DNA from: Sipunculus nudus
Taxonomy: Eukaryota; Annelida; Sipuncula; Golfingiida; Sipunculidae
Length of the DNA stretch: 64,000 nt
Assembly: GCA_026874595.1 (NCBI GenBank)
Contig: JAPPUL010000079.1
Coordinates: 1,665,001-1,729,000 of the forward strand
Direction: 5' to 3'
Part shown: piece after piece, positions 17,707 to 26,284 of the stretch
Layout of the letters: each line of letters opens with the position of its first letter
Position numbering within the stretch: position 1 is the stretch's first letter
Position numbers and translations under genes: made by a program
Notes under the pieces: generated by a model
Told to the model about the DNA's origin: nothing
Databases searched by the model: none
The model's input: the letters and a program-made list of their open reading frames with translations, nothing else

Positions 17707-19548
17707 ATGAAGAAGCTCTCAAATGTTTTAAGATACGGAGTAAGCTTAGTATTTTTGCTATTGAGTATCTTTATGTATATTTTGTTGGATAATTATCTAA
17801 GTGAAAGGATATGGAAAATATATAATGAGGGGATGCGTGAGCAGATACTGGGGATATATGGATATGTAAAGAATCTTGAAGGTGGTGGTAGGGGGATAGA
17901 ATTAAGTGATTCTGAACTTAGAAATAAGCTTAAGTTATTGCATAGTATAATACCGTATGGTCATATGCTGGTGATGGATGATAAGTTGTTATATTATGGC
18001 AGTCGCGATACATTTGGGAATGTATTAGAAGAGGGTAAAAAGCATGATATAAAGGAGTTAGTGTATAAGGAAGACATATTGGGAGCGCAGGGGGGAGGGT
18101 ATGGTAATATGAGAGGCTATCAGAGGCTAGAAGGTGGTGGTATGGAAAGCTATATTTACAATACCTTAAAGCTTGGAAAATATTATATACGCTTAGGACG
18201 AAGTAGTGATATATTAGATGAGATGGAGAGGAAGTATTCTAAGGGTTTGCAATTATCGTATATATTATTTTTGTTAATAGTATTGTTGTGGAATGTGAGT
18301 TTTAGTAGATGGCTAATTAGGGTTTTAAAGCGACTTAGTTTATTTACAACGCGCGGAGTAATAAGGGGTGGGAGAGTGTGGAAGGGAGGATATGAGTATA
18401 GTTCATTTGAGGAGATATATGTAGTAGAGAAGGCATTTCTTGATATTGGACATGAAATAAAGAAGACATTTTTGGAGTTAAAGAGGCGAAACCGTGAGAT
18501 AGAAGCGGTAGTAGAGAATGTATCGGAGGGGGTATTGATACTAGACGAAGAAGGGAAGGTAGTCTTATGTAATCGAGGGATGTACAAATTACTAAACATA
18601 GATAAACGATCATATGGGAAAGGGATAGAAGGGAAATATTATTATGAGATTTTACGAAGCAATAAGCTAGTAAGGTATGTAGATGAATGTCTTTTGAAGG
18701 GACGTAATATCCGAGAGGAGGTGCTATCACAAACGCTTGAAGAGAAGATACTGGATGTAAGCACAATTTGTTTATTGAAGCGAGGCGGAGTATTAATGCT
18801 AGTAAATGACGTAACGGAGGGATATAAGAGTCGAGAGCTTAAGCGGGTTTTTGCGCGAGAAGTTACAAAGGCGTTAGTTGAGCCATTAAAGGTAATAGAG
18901 GGTAATACGAAGAAGCTTTATAAAGAGGGATTATTAGAGGAGAAAGAGGAAATATTAGAGGGAGTACAAAATAATGTTGAGTTGCTATCGAATTTCATAA
19001 GGGACTTTAATATATTACATAAACTTGATAGCGGGAAGAATTTATTTGAGTATGAAAAAGTTAACATAGTAGAGATAATTAAAGAGGTAGTAGAGTGTTT
19101 AAAGGGTAATGGGGAGTTGAAGGGAGTTAGAGTATATTCTGCGATAGAAGAGGATGCAATAGAGCTAAAAGGAGATAAGGAGTTGCTCTACAGTATATTT
19201 TACGATGTAATAGATAATGGAATAAAGTACACACAAGAGGGAGAGGTAAGGATAGAGTATAAAGGAGAAGCGAACAGGGCAATATTTTTGATAATAGACA
19301 CAGGAGTAGGGATAACGGAAGTAGAGAGGGAGAAAGTAGTTGAAAGGTTTTATAAGGGAGGTAGCGGTGTTAAAAGATTTGGGACAGGACTTGGATTAAG
19401 TATAGTAAAGGAGGGTATGGATTATTATAATAATTTAGTAGATGCAGAAGGAGTAGAAGATGGGTTAGTAATTTCAGACAATCTGGAGGCTTGCGGAGGG
19501 ACAGAGGTAAGATTATGTTTTGGAGTTAAAGAAGAGATTAAAGAATAG
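17707..19548 (+). CDS. PhoR-like sensor kinase lacking the phospho-acceptor histidine
   Basis: This is a membrane sensor of 613 residues: TM1 about 10-28, a periplasmic domain, TM2 about 183-200, a PAS domain about 262-370 (ENVSEGVLILDEEGKVVLCN), a dimerisation region, and an ATPase domain about 445-605. The ATPase motifs are intact: N-box DVIDNGIKYT, G1 DTGVGI, F-box VVERFYKGG and G2 GTGLGLSIVK. The H-box, normally SHELRTPL, reads TKALVEPL, with Lys398 where the phosphorylated His should be. Canonical autophosphorylation therefore looks impossible. Its position after phoU matches phoR. No phoB is nearby. It may be a pseudokinase, a partner kinase, or decayed. Confidence 0.85.
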   Translation: MKKLSNVLRYGVSLVFLLLSIFMYILLDNYLSERIWKIYNEGMREQILGIYGYVKNLEGGGRGIELSDSELRNKLKLLHSIIPYGHMLVMDDKLLYYGSRDTFGNVLEEGKKHDIKELVYKEDILGAQGGGYGNMRGYQRLEGGGMESYIYNTLKLGKYYIRLGRSSDILDEMERKYSKGLQLSYILFLLIVLLWNVSFSRWLIRVLKRLSLFTTRGVIRGGRVWKGGYEYSSFEEIYVVEKAFLDIGHEIKKTFLELKRRNREIEAVVENVSEGVLILDEEGKVVLCNRGMYKLLNIDKRSYGKGIEGKYYYEILRSNKLVRYVDECLLKGRNIREEVLSQTLEEKILDVSTICLLKRGGVLMLVNDVTEGYKSRELKRVFAREVTKALVEPLKVIEGNTKKLYKEGLLEEKEEILEGVQNNVELLSNFIRDFNILHKLDSGKNLFEYEKVNIVEIIKEVVECLKGNGELKGVRVYSAIEEDAIELKGDKELLYSIFYDVIDNGIKYTQEGEVRIEYKGEANRAIFLIIDTGVGITEVEREKVVERFYKGGSGVKRFGTGLGLSIVKEGMDYYNNLVDAEGVEDGLVISDNLEACGGTEVRLCFGVKEEIKE

Positions 19549-19579
19549 TGGTAGCTAAGCACATATTTATTAATAAGCG

Positions 19580-21121
19580 ATGTGGGAAGATATTGTAAGG
19601 GGGTATTGTAAAGCGATGGAAGTGATATTATGGGGTAAAAGAGGGAAAGGAGACAAAGGGCTTGATAAGATATTGCTGCTCTTGCCGATAGTGTTATTAG
19701 GGATATTAGGGTACTTATTATATTACGTACTTTTATCGGATAAAAATATTAATACATACTCTATAGAAGGGGAGCTTGAGGCTGATAATTTATTTGAAGC
19801 AGGTATAGATTTAGCAAGTATCGTTTTACAATTTAGTCATACAAATCAAACAACTTATGAAGTATTAAGCCTACAAGAGACAAAAGAGTTGCTAAAAAAA
19901 GGAGTAAATACTTACAAACCGATAGTAAATCGTCTTTTAAAAGACCCTGAGTTAATGGAAGGGGCGGATGGAGAGGCGGATGGAGAGGCAGCTGAAAGGA
20001 ATTTATTAAATACCTTAAAGCTTTACGGTTATTTTCTAAATAGGAATACGTCTAAAACAGATAGAAGTGTTAGGATATTGCTTGAAAGACCGTTTAAGAA
20101 GCGGCTGAATAAAATATTACGTAAGAAGCGAGGAGATGTTAAAAATGGGGATAGAAAATACAGGAAGCGGCTACGAAATATATATAATGGATTTTTGACG
20201 AAGCAATCACTTAATACGGGTTATAAATTTGTTAAGAGAGAGAGAAAACTTCTTAAAGAGGTTGAGAAAGAATATGCAGTAGATAAAGAATATCTAGCAG
20301 CTATATTGTATGTGGAGACACGTTTTGGGAAGGTAACAGGTAAGAACTCGGTATTCAATGTATATAACACATTATATCATTATGATTCTAAGAAGCTAAT
20401 TCGTGATGGTGGAGTAGTAAGGCGTTTTGAATCGGGCAGCGGGAAAGATAATGATAGTTTCAAGGGAGGTGGAGGAGAAGGAGAGGATGTTGGAGTTTTT
20501 AGTAAAAAGCTAAATGAGTTAAAAAAGGGTTATGTAAACATATTATTTCCGAATACAAATAAGTTTTTTGATATAAATAAGCAGTTTGTATTAAGCCCAG
20601 TTAATGCTTTAGAGGAGGAGGGTTTTGAGGTTTTGTCAAAGGAGTCATATGATTATTTATCATCGTATATATTGAAAAAGCAGGAGTGGGGCTATAAACA
20701 ACTTAAAAGTTTATTTTTGATGGAAGAACTTTATGGAAAAGACATAGAGAATTTAAAAGGTTCGTGGGCGGGAGCCTTTGGCTATCCACAATTTATACCA
20801 TCAAGTTACATGAGCTATGGAGTAGATGGTAATAAAGACGGGGAAATAAATTTATTCAAGTTATGGGATGCACTAACAAGTATAGCCCATTATTTAAGGG
20901 AGTATGGTTTTAAGAAAGGCGATGAGAAGCGGATACGCCAGTCGATATACAGTTATAACTATAGTACAGAATATGTTAACACGGTTTATAAATATGCAAA
21001 TAAGTTAAAGAGATGGAAGAGTGGTAAAAAAAAGAGTAAAGCAAAAAAGAGGCGAAAGAGACACAATAGTGCGTACAAGAAGGTAAAACGAACCTTGATG
21101 AAAAAGGAAAGGTCGTTATAG
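19580..21121 (+). CDS. MltB-type lytic murein transglycosylase
   Basis: This enzyme cleaves the glycan strand of peptidoglycan to a 1,6-anhydro product. Residues 1-55 are a cytoplasmic tail plus one membrane anchor (ILLLLPIVLLGILGYLLYYV). The SLT_2/MltB domain (about 225-480) has the catalytic Glu in YLAAILYVETRFGKVTGKNS, then SWAGAFGYPQFIPSSYMSYG and an EF-hand-like loop DGNKDGEINLF with WDALTSIAHYL. The segment at 131-139 is an ADGE duplication (12-bp repeat at 19964-19988). The C-terminus is very basic. The 513-residue length exceeds classic MltB because of the N-terminal region. Start choice is uncertain, since the ribosome-binding site is weak. Confidence 0.85.
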   Translation: MWEDIVRGYCKAMEVILWGKRGKGDKGLDKILLLLPIVLLGILGYLLYYVLLSDKNINTYSIEGELEADNLFEAGIDLASIVLQFSHTNQTTYEVLSLQETKELLKKGVNTYKPIVNRLLKDPELMEGADGEADGEAAERNLLNTLKLYGYFLNRNTSKTDRSVRILLERPFKKRLNKILRKKRGDVKNGDRKYRKRLRNIYNGFLTKQSLNTGYKFVKRERKLLKEVEKEYAVDKEYLAAILYVETRFGKVTGKNSVFNVYNTLYHYDSKKLIRDGGVVRRFESGSGKDNDSFKGGGGEGEDVGVFSKKLNELKKGYVNILFPNTNKFFDINKQFVLSPVNALEEEGFEVLSKESYDYLSSYILKKQEWGYKQLKSLFLMEELYGKDIENLKGSWAGAFGYPQFIPSSYMSYGVDGNKDGEINLFKLWDALTSIAHYLREYGFKKGDEKRIRQSIYSYNYSTEYVNTVYKYANKLKRWKSGKKKSKAKKRRKRHNSAYKKVKRTLMKKERSL

Positions 21122-21243
21122 TGGCGGTCCTATAAGGGTGTGATAGTGGAGGGGTGTGATAAGGTAAGGAAGGCGTAAAAAGCCAGGCATGAAATATTGG
21201 CAAGACATGAAATATTAGTAAGATAAGAAGGGGAATAATAGAT

Positions 21244-22311
21244 ATGGAGGAAGAGAGAGAAGAAGAGAGAGAGTGGGGAGAAGGGTGGGGAGAAGGGTGG
21301 GGAGAAGAGGGGGGTGAAAAAGAAGAGATAAGTTATTTAAGTAGCGGGGTATCTAGGGATGCAGATATAAGTTCCGTAAAGGAGATAGAGAAGAGGTCCC
21401 GTGCAACAAATCTTAAAAATGTGCTTGGTGGGATAGGTGGGTTTAGCGGGTTATATGAGTTTTATAAGTTGGGCTATAAGAAGCCGGTATTAGTTAGCGG
21501 AACAGATGGAGTTGGGACAAAATTGAAGGTAGCAATATATGAAGGAAAACATGAGACAATAGGCATAGATTTGGTAGCAATGTGCGTAAATGACATTTTA
21601 ACGAGTGGAGCAAAGCCGTTATTCTTTCTTGATTACATAGCATTAAACAAACTGGATGTGGAGGGAGTGAGTAAGATAATGGAAGGGATAGTGAGTGGTT
21701 GTATAGAGAGTGAGATGGCGTTATTGGGCGGTGAGACGGCTCAGATGCCGAGTATGTATAAAGAGAAAGAATACGATCTTGCAGGTTTTGCGGTGGGGGT
21801 GGTAGAGTATGATGAGCGTATAGATGGCAAAGATATTGTGTCAGGCGATATAATACTTGGAATAAGGTCAAGCGGTTTTCATAGTAACGGATATAGTTTG
21901 ATACGAAAAATACTTTTTGAAAGAAGCAGCTATAAACTAAGTGATTCATATGATGGAGTAAGAAGTATAGGAGAAGTACTATTAGAGCCGACGCGAATAT
22001 ATTATAAAGAGCTTTTAAAGTTAAAAGAGAGTAAAATAAGAGTTAAAGGTCTTGCGCATATAACGGGAGGGGGAATAAGACATAATGTTGAGCGTATTAT
22101 ACCTGATAATCTTTGTATAGAACTTAAGTTATGGGATATTCCTGCTGAATTTGTATGGCTACAAAGGCTTGGAGAGCTTAGTATGGATGAGATGTATAAA
22201 ACGTTTAATATGGGGATTGGGATGGCAATGGTAGTTGATTATGCTGAGGTAGATAAGGTGCTAAAGGAATTAGGGGAAGATGATATACTTGAGGTTGGGC
22301 GTGTGCTATAA
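21244..22311 (+). CDS. purM: phosphoribosylformylglycinamidine cyclo-ligase PurM
   Basis: PurM closes the imidazole ring in purine synthesis (FGAM + ATP to AIR). Landmarks are LVSGTDGVGTKLKVA, DLVAMCVNDILTSGAKPLFF, ALLGGETAQMPSMY, GIRSSGFHSNGYSLIRK and GLAHITGGGIRHNVERI. The catalytic part starts near residue 30. Residues 1-27 are an odd Glu/Gly/Trp-rich extension (EWGEGWGEGWGEEGG) made by a 12-bp unit repeated about three times (21272-21310). It is in frame and outside the known fold. No other pur gene is adjacent. The last codons overlap the next gene by 32 bp. Confidence 0.94.
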   Translation: MEEEREEEREWGEGWGEGWGEEGGEKEEISYLSSGVSRDADISSVKEIEKRSRATNLKNVLGGIGGFSGLYEFYKLGYKKPVLVSGTDGVGTKLKVAIYEGKHETIGIDLVAMCVNDILTSGAKPLFFLDYIALNKLDVEGVSKIMEGIVSGCIESEMALLGGETAQMPSMYKEKEYDLAGFAVGVVEYDERIDGKDIVSGDIILGIRSSGFHSNGYSLIRKILFERSSYKLSDSYDGVRSIGEVLLEPTRIYYKELLKLKESKIRVKGLAHITGGGIRHNVERIIPDNLCIELKLWDIPAEFVWLQRLGELSMDEMYKTFNMGIGMAMVVDYAEVDKVLKELGEDDILEVGRVL

Positions 22312-22717
22312 ATATAAGGTTTCATATTTAGTATCATCGCTATGTATTTATGCGCTATTGCTGCCTTCTTTTTTAGAAACTAAAAGTTTTACTAAAATTA
22401 AATTAAGTATAAATAAAAATATAGTTGGTTTTTGGGAGCTATCAAGAACCCATGATTTAGCAAGAGATGAGACGCATCGTCCGTCTAAGAAGGTATATTA
22501 TGATTTTCATGAAGATAATACACTAACAATAACAGATACGGTAAGTCGAGAGCGGAGTTACTGGGGCTGGAAAGTAATAAATAATAGTAAATTAATAATC
22601 TGGGCAGAAGATATATATATAGAAGGGATAGTAACTAATTTCACAAAAACGAGTTTAAGCTATAAGCTAACAAGTTCCAAATCAGCATATATTTGGTTTT
22701 TTGATAAGATAGAGTAG
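22280..22717 (+). CDS. small exported lipocalin-like protein, unknown
   Basis: This 145-residue protein has an N-terminal hydrophobic signal (VSYLVSSLCIYALLLPS). The rest is beta-rich: NIVGFWELSR, YYDFHEDNTLTITDT, YWGWKVINNSKLIIWAED and TSLSYKL. This pattern (GxW near the start, F..DGT-like turn, W-strand) resembles lipocalin-like domains that measure cell-envelope ligands, but the match is by eye only. It overlaps the end of purM and is probably coupled to it. A GTG at 22301 is an alternative start that would give a more compact signal peptide. Confidence 0.6.
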   Translation: MIYLRLGVCYKYKVSYLVSSLCIYALLLPSFLETKSFTKIKLSINKNIVGFWELSRTHDLARDETHRPSKKVYYDFHEDNTLTITDTVSRERSYWGWKVINNSKLIIWAEDIYIEGIVTNFTKTSLSYKLTSSKSAYIWFFDKIE

Positions 22718-22738
22718 AAGTTTTGTAAATACTAATTT

Positions 22739-22763
22739 TAGATTGTAGGGCTATCTATTTTTT
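22739..22763 (+). terminator. possible rho-independent terminator
   Basis: A short stem (TAGAT pairing with ATCTA, nine-base loop) is followed by six T residues downstream of the lipocalin-like gene, between convergent genes. The stem is weak, so support is modest. Confidence 0.35.
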
Positions 22764-23233
22764 CGTTTGATACTCTCTTCTATAGTCTCTCGAACAGACT
22801 TAGGTTTGGCAAACTTCGGTTTAGCAAACTTTGGTTTAGCAAACTCTTTTTCGGGATAAGTCTTTTTTGTATTATCATAAACAGTATTGTTTTTAGCAGT
22901 TTTCACAGGAGTATTTTGTTTAAGAGTTTTTTGGCTTAGCTTTTTTGGTGATTGTATATTGTCATTGTGTAACCAAGTTTTAAGAGATGTGGCAATAGAT
23001 TTATATATTAACTGGATATGAGGATTACTCTTGCATTTTATATATAAAGGCAAAGCTTCCAATAAAGCTTTTTTGTCATAAAGGTAGTAATCAGCAATAC
23101 GCCGTATTCCGACATGATAGTTAGCTTTAAAAAAACATTCTTTGGCTAACTGCATTTCTCCTTTATTAAAATAGGCATTCCCCTTTCGTATAAGTACTAC
23201 ATTCTTTGCATCCATATCTGTAACCATATTCAA
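22751..23233 (-). CDS. TPR-like protein with basic repeat tail, unknown
   Basis: Residues about 8-75 look like one or two TPR-type helical hairpins (LIRKGNAYFNKGEMQLAKEC, then YYLYDKKALLEALPLYIKC). I recall short TPR proteins of similar layout in spirochaetes, but cannot confirm this here. The C-terminal half is low-complexity and basic, with FAKPK repeated three times from a 15-bp tandem repeat at 22803-22846. There is no signal peptide, so it is presumably cytoplasmic. It follows the next gene by 7 bp and shares its promoter. ATG at residue 7 is an alternative start. Confidence 0.65.
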   Translation of the reverse strand: MNMVTDMDAKNVVLIRKGNAYFNKGEMQLAKECFFKANYHVGIRRIADYYLYDKKALLEALPLYIKCKSNPHIQLIYKSIATSLKTWLHNDNIQSPKKLSQKTLKQNTPVKTAKNNTVYDNTKKTYPEKEFAKPKFAKPKFAKPKSVRETIEESIKRKNR

Positions 23234-23240
23234 TATAATG

Positions 23241-23765
23241 TTATAGGCCAGAAAACGCTTTTACTTTCATTAAAACCCTTTTACTAAATACCCTCTCAAG
23301 CTGTTTTATGTCTATAGCTTTTATTAAAACAATAAAATCTTCAACTGACTTTATACCAGGTATTTTGTCTTTGGCATCAAAATAAGCTTCTTTTATTAGA
23401 TTAAAATCTTTATCTCTATGCTTACTCTCTATTTCCCAGTCTTTGATAGTCGCCTGCCAGCTATCCATTATAACATAATTACCATCTCTTAGTGTAAGAA
23501 ACAATAATCTGCCTGAGCGTCTTTCCAGAAGCTCTTTAGTCTTTAAAAGCATTTTTGTAAAGAAGCTTGATTTCTCTTCTTTTTGTAACTTAGTATATAT
23601 TTCGGGATAAGTTCTTCTTATATTTAAAGACAACATACAAAGCTCTTCATTCCCTATATATAATGAGGTTTTCTTAGATAGACGTCGGCTAAATACGCCA
23701 TCTATATATTCTTCTAATATCTCTTTTAAGCGTTTGTCTTTATTTGTTGTACTATTTTTGTTCAT
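23241..23765 (-). CDS. conserved-looking cytoplasmic protein, unknown
   Basis: I do not recognise this 174-residue protein. It is charged, mostly helical and without a signal peptide or membrane segment. Notable blocks are LKEILEEYIDGVFSRRLSK, RRSGRLLFLTLRDGNYVIMD and PGIKSVEDFIVLIKAID. It is first in a two-gene unit with the TPR-like gene and lies about 130 bp downstream of a consensus sigma70 promoter at 23901-23929, so it is probably well expressed. No catalytic motif is visible. Confidence 0.65.
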   Translation of the reverse strand: MNKNSTTNKDKRLKEILEEYIDGVFSRRLSKKTSLYIGNEELCMLSLNIRRTYPEIYTKLQKEEKSSFFTKMLLKTKELLERRSGRLLFLTLRDGNYVIMDSWQATIKDWEIESKHRDKDFNLIKEAYFDAKDKIPGIKSVEDFIVLIKAIDIKQLERVFSKRVLMKVKAFSGL

Positions 23766-23900
23766 AGATAAATATAATCTTATAATCTCTTCTAAACTCT
23801 TATAATTACATTTAAAATTGTAATAGTATATTAGATTAAGAAATAGACATCTTTTATAATCTAGTTTAATCTAAACTATTAGTTTCCCTTGTGTAGATCA

Positions 23901-23929
23901 ATTATATTATGTATATGTTAATATGTCAA
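23901..23929 (-). promoter_or_regulatory. consensus sigma70 promoter
   Basis: On the reverse strand TTGACA (23924-23929) is followed after exactly 17 bp by TATAAT (23901-23906). Both hexamers match consensus perfectly. Transcription should start near 23894 and run into the unknown gene starting at 23765. In so AT-rich a spacer TATAAT alone would be unremarkable, but a perfect pair at ideal spacing is not. Confidence 0.75.
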
Positions 23930-23964
23930 TCGTCTTGCAGCGCTTAAGCAATTTACAATAAATA

Positions 23965-24324
23965 TTAAACACATTCCTTTTCATATGCTTTTATTAATGG
24001 TTTCCACGTGTTTGTATATTTTTCATAAAACTTTTCTATGTAATACGCTTGATATAAGGCGTCCTCAACATCTTTACGATTTCCTTTTTTGTATGCATTA
24101 AGTGCTCTTTCGCCCCATTGGGCTGCCTCTTGTCCCGCATTGTCAACCTGTTTCCAATAGGAAACGCTTTCTATTTTGTATGAAAATGTGTCTGATAATA
24201 ACTGGCTATCTTCTATAGATGCTACCTTAGTGTTATTAAATCCAAAAGTCATATCCCATCCCGTATGGGCCCAGTTCTTTGATTTTTCTATAGCCTTTTC
24301 AAGCTCACTTCTTATATCTTGCAT
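23965..24324 (-). CDS. small protein at the end of the dsr cluster, unknown
   Basis: This 119-residue soluble protein lies 18 bp downstream of dsrL in the same direction with its own aaggagt site, so it is very likely part of the dsrABL transcript. It is helical and rich in aromatic residues: AHTGWDMTFGFNNTK, SVSYWKQVDNAGQEAAQWGE, DALYQAYYIEKFYEKY and WKPLIKAYEKECV. It has one Cys, second from the end. It is not DsrC (no C-terminal CxxxxxxxxxxC pattern), DsrD, or DsrE/F/H. A role in sulfur oxidation is inferred from position only. Confidence 0.75.
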   Translation of the reverse strand: MQDIRSELEKAIEKSKNWAHTGWDMTFGFNNTKVASIEDSQLLSDTFSYKIESVSYWKQVDNAGQEAAQWGERALNAYKKGNRKDVEDALYQAYYIEKFYEKYTNTWKPLIKAYEKECV

Positions 24325-24342
24325 ACTAACTCCTTTATATAT

Positions 24343-26106
24343 TTATAGGTCTTCGCCCATACCCATATGGATATATCCACAAGGGCATACTTCAGCGCAT
24401 ATATGGCATCCTACGCATTTTTCGTAATTGGTATACATCACCTCGCCCATTGGGTTTTTTTTGAATTTAACTATTGCTTCTTGCGGGCAGTACAACATAC
24501 ATTGGTTACACTCAAAACACAAACCGCAACTCATACATCTATCTGATTCTGATACTGTTTCTTGCTCGTTTAATGGCTTTAATAATTCATTATAATTGTT
24601 TACAACGCTTTCTATCTTTTGGTGATTTCTCTTAACTTGTGGACGCTTTTCAAAATAGTACGATGATATTTCCTCATAGGGTATTATGTCATCTCGGGTT
24701 GTTGTAGGCATCGGTTTTGCGCTTATATAACTATCTATTGCCATAGCGGCATGTCTTCCGTGTCCTATTGCTGTGGTTAAGAGAGTTAAGGACAATGTAT
24801 CTCCACCTGTAAATATATCTTCGTGGCCGGGCACTTGATAATATTTGTTTACTGAAAACCATGGTCCGCTATTACCATTTTTTACTGTCTCAAGTCCATT
24901 TAGGTCAAGTGCTTGGCCTATGGACGATATTAGCATATCTGTTTTTAATACTCGATTGGTTCCGGCTTTCTCTTTGTATCTGAAGAATGGTATTTTTGAG
25001 TTCCATCCTTCTTCTCCTTTTTCTTTAGGTACCATATCCACCACCGCAACTCCTACTACTTTTCCGTTTTCTACGACTATTTCTTTGGTTCCTGTTGAGT
25101 AAATGAACTGTGCTCCTTCCGATTGTGCTTCGTCAAATTCAAATGGGCTACATGACATGGCCTCTCGTGGTACTCCGGATAATAAGCTCACCTTCTTGCT
25201 GCCAAGTCTAAGTGCAAGGCGCAGCACATCCATAGCAACATCTCCATCTCCCACTACCAATACGTTATCTCCTACCTCAACGCTATTTCTATCAAGTTCA
25301 AAGGACTTTAAAAAGTTTATTGCATTAGTGTATCCTTTGGCACCATCTCCTCCAGGTACTGGTAGCAAACGACCATTTTGAGCTCCTATTCCCAAAAACA
25401 CTGCATCATATTCGGCTCGTAGCTCTTCAAGGCTTATATCTTTACCTATGGTTACATTTGTTTTATGGCCTATTCCTAAGTCCAATATTCTTTGGATTTC
25501 TGCATGCAATACATCTCGTGGCACACGATATTCTAGTATAGTCCATTGCATCATCCCCCCCAGTTTGCTGTGCGACTCGTAAATCATGACATCATGTCCC
25601 ATTAGCTTTAATTGATAAGCGCATGATAAGCCCGCAGGGCCAGAGCCGACTACTGCCACTTTCTTACCCGTTGGGGATAGATTGGAAGCTTTTAATTTAA
25701 AATTATTCTTTATAGCATAATCACCTATTGAGTGTTCTACAGCGTTTATACCTATCGTTTCATCTAAGTCTTTGCGGTTACAAGAAGATTCACAAGGGGC
25801 AGGGCATACTCGTCCCATTATGCTTGGGAATGGGTTCACTTCTGTTATTCTGTGGAATGCGGCCTCCCATTTGTCGTCATAGCCTTCTACTTTTTCTATT
25901 CCTCTTAGAATATTATGATACCCTCTTATATCCTCTCCGGCAGGGCATCCTCCTGTACACGGTGGCACTTTCCTTACGTATGTTGGACATTTATGGCTCT
26001 GATCACCAAATGCTACCACGCGTTCAAGTCCCGATTCCATTCCATACTCTGGGAATTTATAATCTAATGCGAAATCTAATATTGGATTCGAATCTGTTTT
26101 CTTCAT
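24343..26106 (-). CDS. dsrL: DsrL-type iron-sulfur flavoprotein oxidoreductase
   Basis: DsrL pairs with DsrAB in the cytoplasm and exchanges electrons with NAD(P). It has 587 residues in the order: N-terminal Cys cluster of the GltD type (PPCTGGCPAGEDI and GRVCPAPCESSCNR), the FAD dinucleotide fold (VAVVGSGPAGLSCAYQL), a second NAD(P) fold (NVLVVGDGDVAMDVLRLALR), the FAD-binding TGGDTLS block, and a C-terminal two-cluster ferredoxin (CMSCGLCFECNQCMLYCP and CVGCHICAEVCPCGYIHMG). It is shorter than the Allochromatium protein (about 655), so it may lack the extra linker of that type. It lies between dsrB and a small unknown gene. Confidence 0.9.
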   Translation of the reverse strand: MKKTDSNPILDFALDYKFPEYGMESGLERVVAFGDQSHKCPTYVRKVPPCTGGCPAGEDIRGYHNILRGIEKVEGYDDKWEAAFHRITEVNPFPSIMGRVCPAPCESSCNRKDLDETIGINAVEHSIGDYAIKNNFKLKASNLSPTGKKVAVVGSGPAGLSCAYQLKLMGHDVMIYESHSKLGGMMQWTILEYRVPRDVLHAEIQRILDLGIGHKTNVTIGKDISLEELRAEYDAVFLGIGAQNGRLLPVPGGDGAKGYTNAINFLKSFELDRNSVEVGDNVLVVGDGDVAMDVLRLALRLGSKKVSLLSGVPREAMSCSPFEFDEAQSEGAQFIYSTGTKEIVVENGKVVGVAVVDMVPKEKGEEGWNSKIPFFRYKEKAGTNRVLKTDMLISSIGQALDLNGLETVKNGNSGPWFSVNKYYQVPGHEDIFTGGDTLSLTLLTTAIGHGRHAAMAIDSYISAKPMPTTTRDDIIPYEEISSYYFEKRPQVKRNHQKIESVVNNYNELLKPLNEQETVSESDRCMSCGLCFECNQCMLYCPQEAIVKFKKNPMGEVMYTNYEKCVGCHICAEVCPCGYIHMGMGEDL

Positions 26107-26284
26107 GTTTTTTTAAATCTCCTTTATCTTAAACCCTCACTTTGCTTTAATCTGGCTATCTCAAAGGATTTATATCCCATCTCCTCTCACATCCTCTGCC
26201 CTTCTCTCACAGCTTTTATAAGACGTATTTTCACTATATTATAAATGGATTAGCACATATAATATAGTGAATGCTTATAATTGC

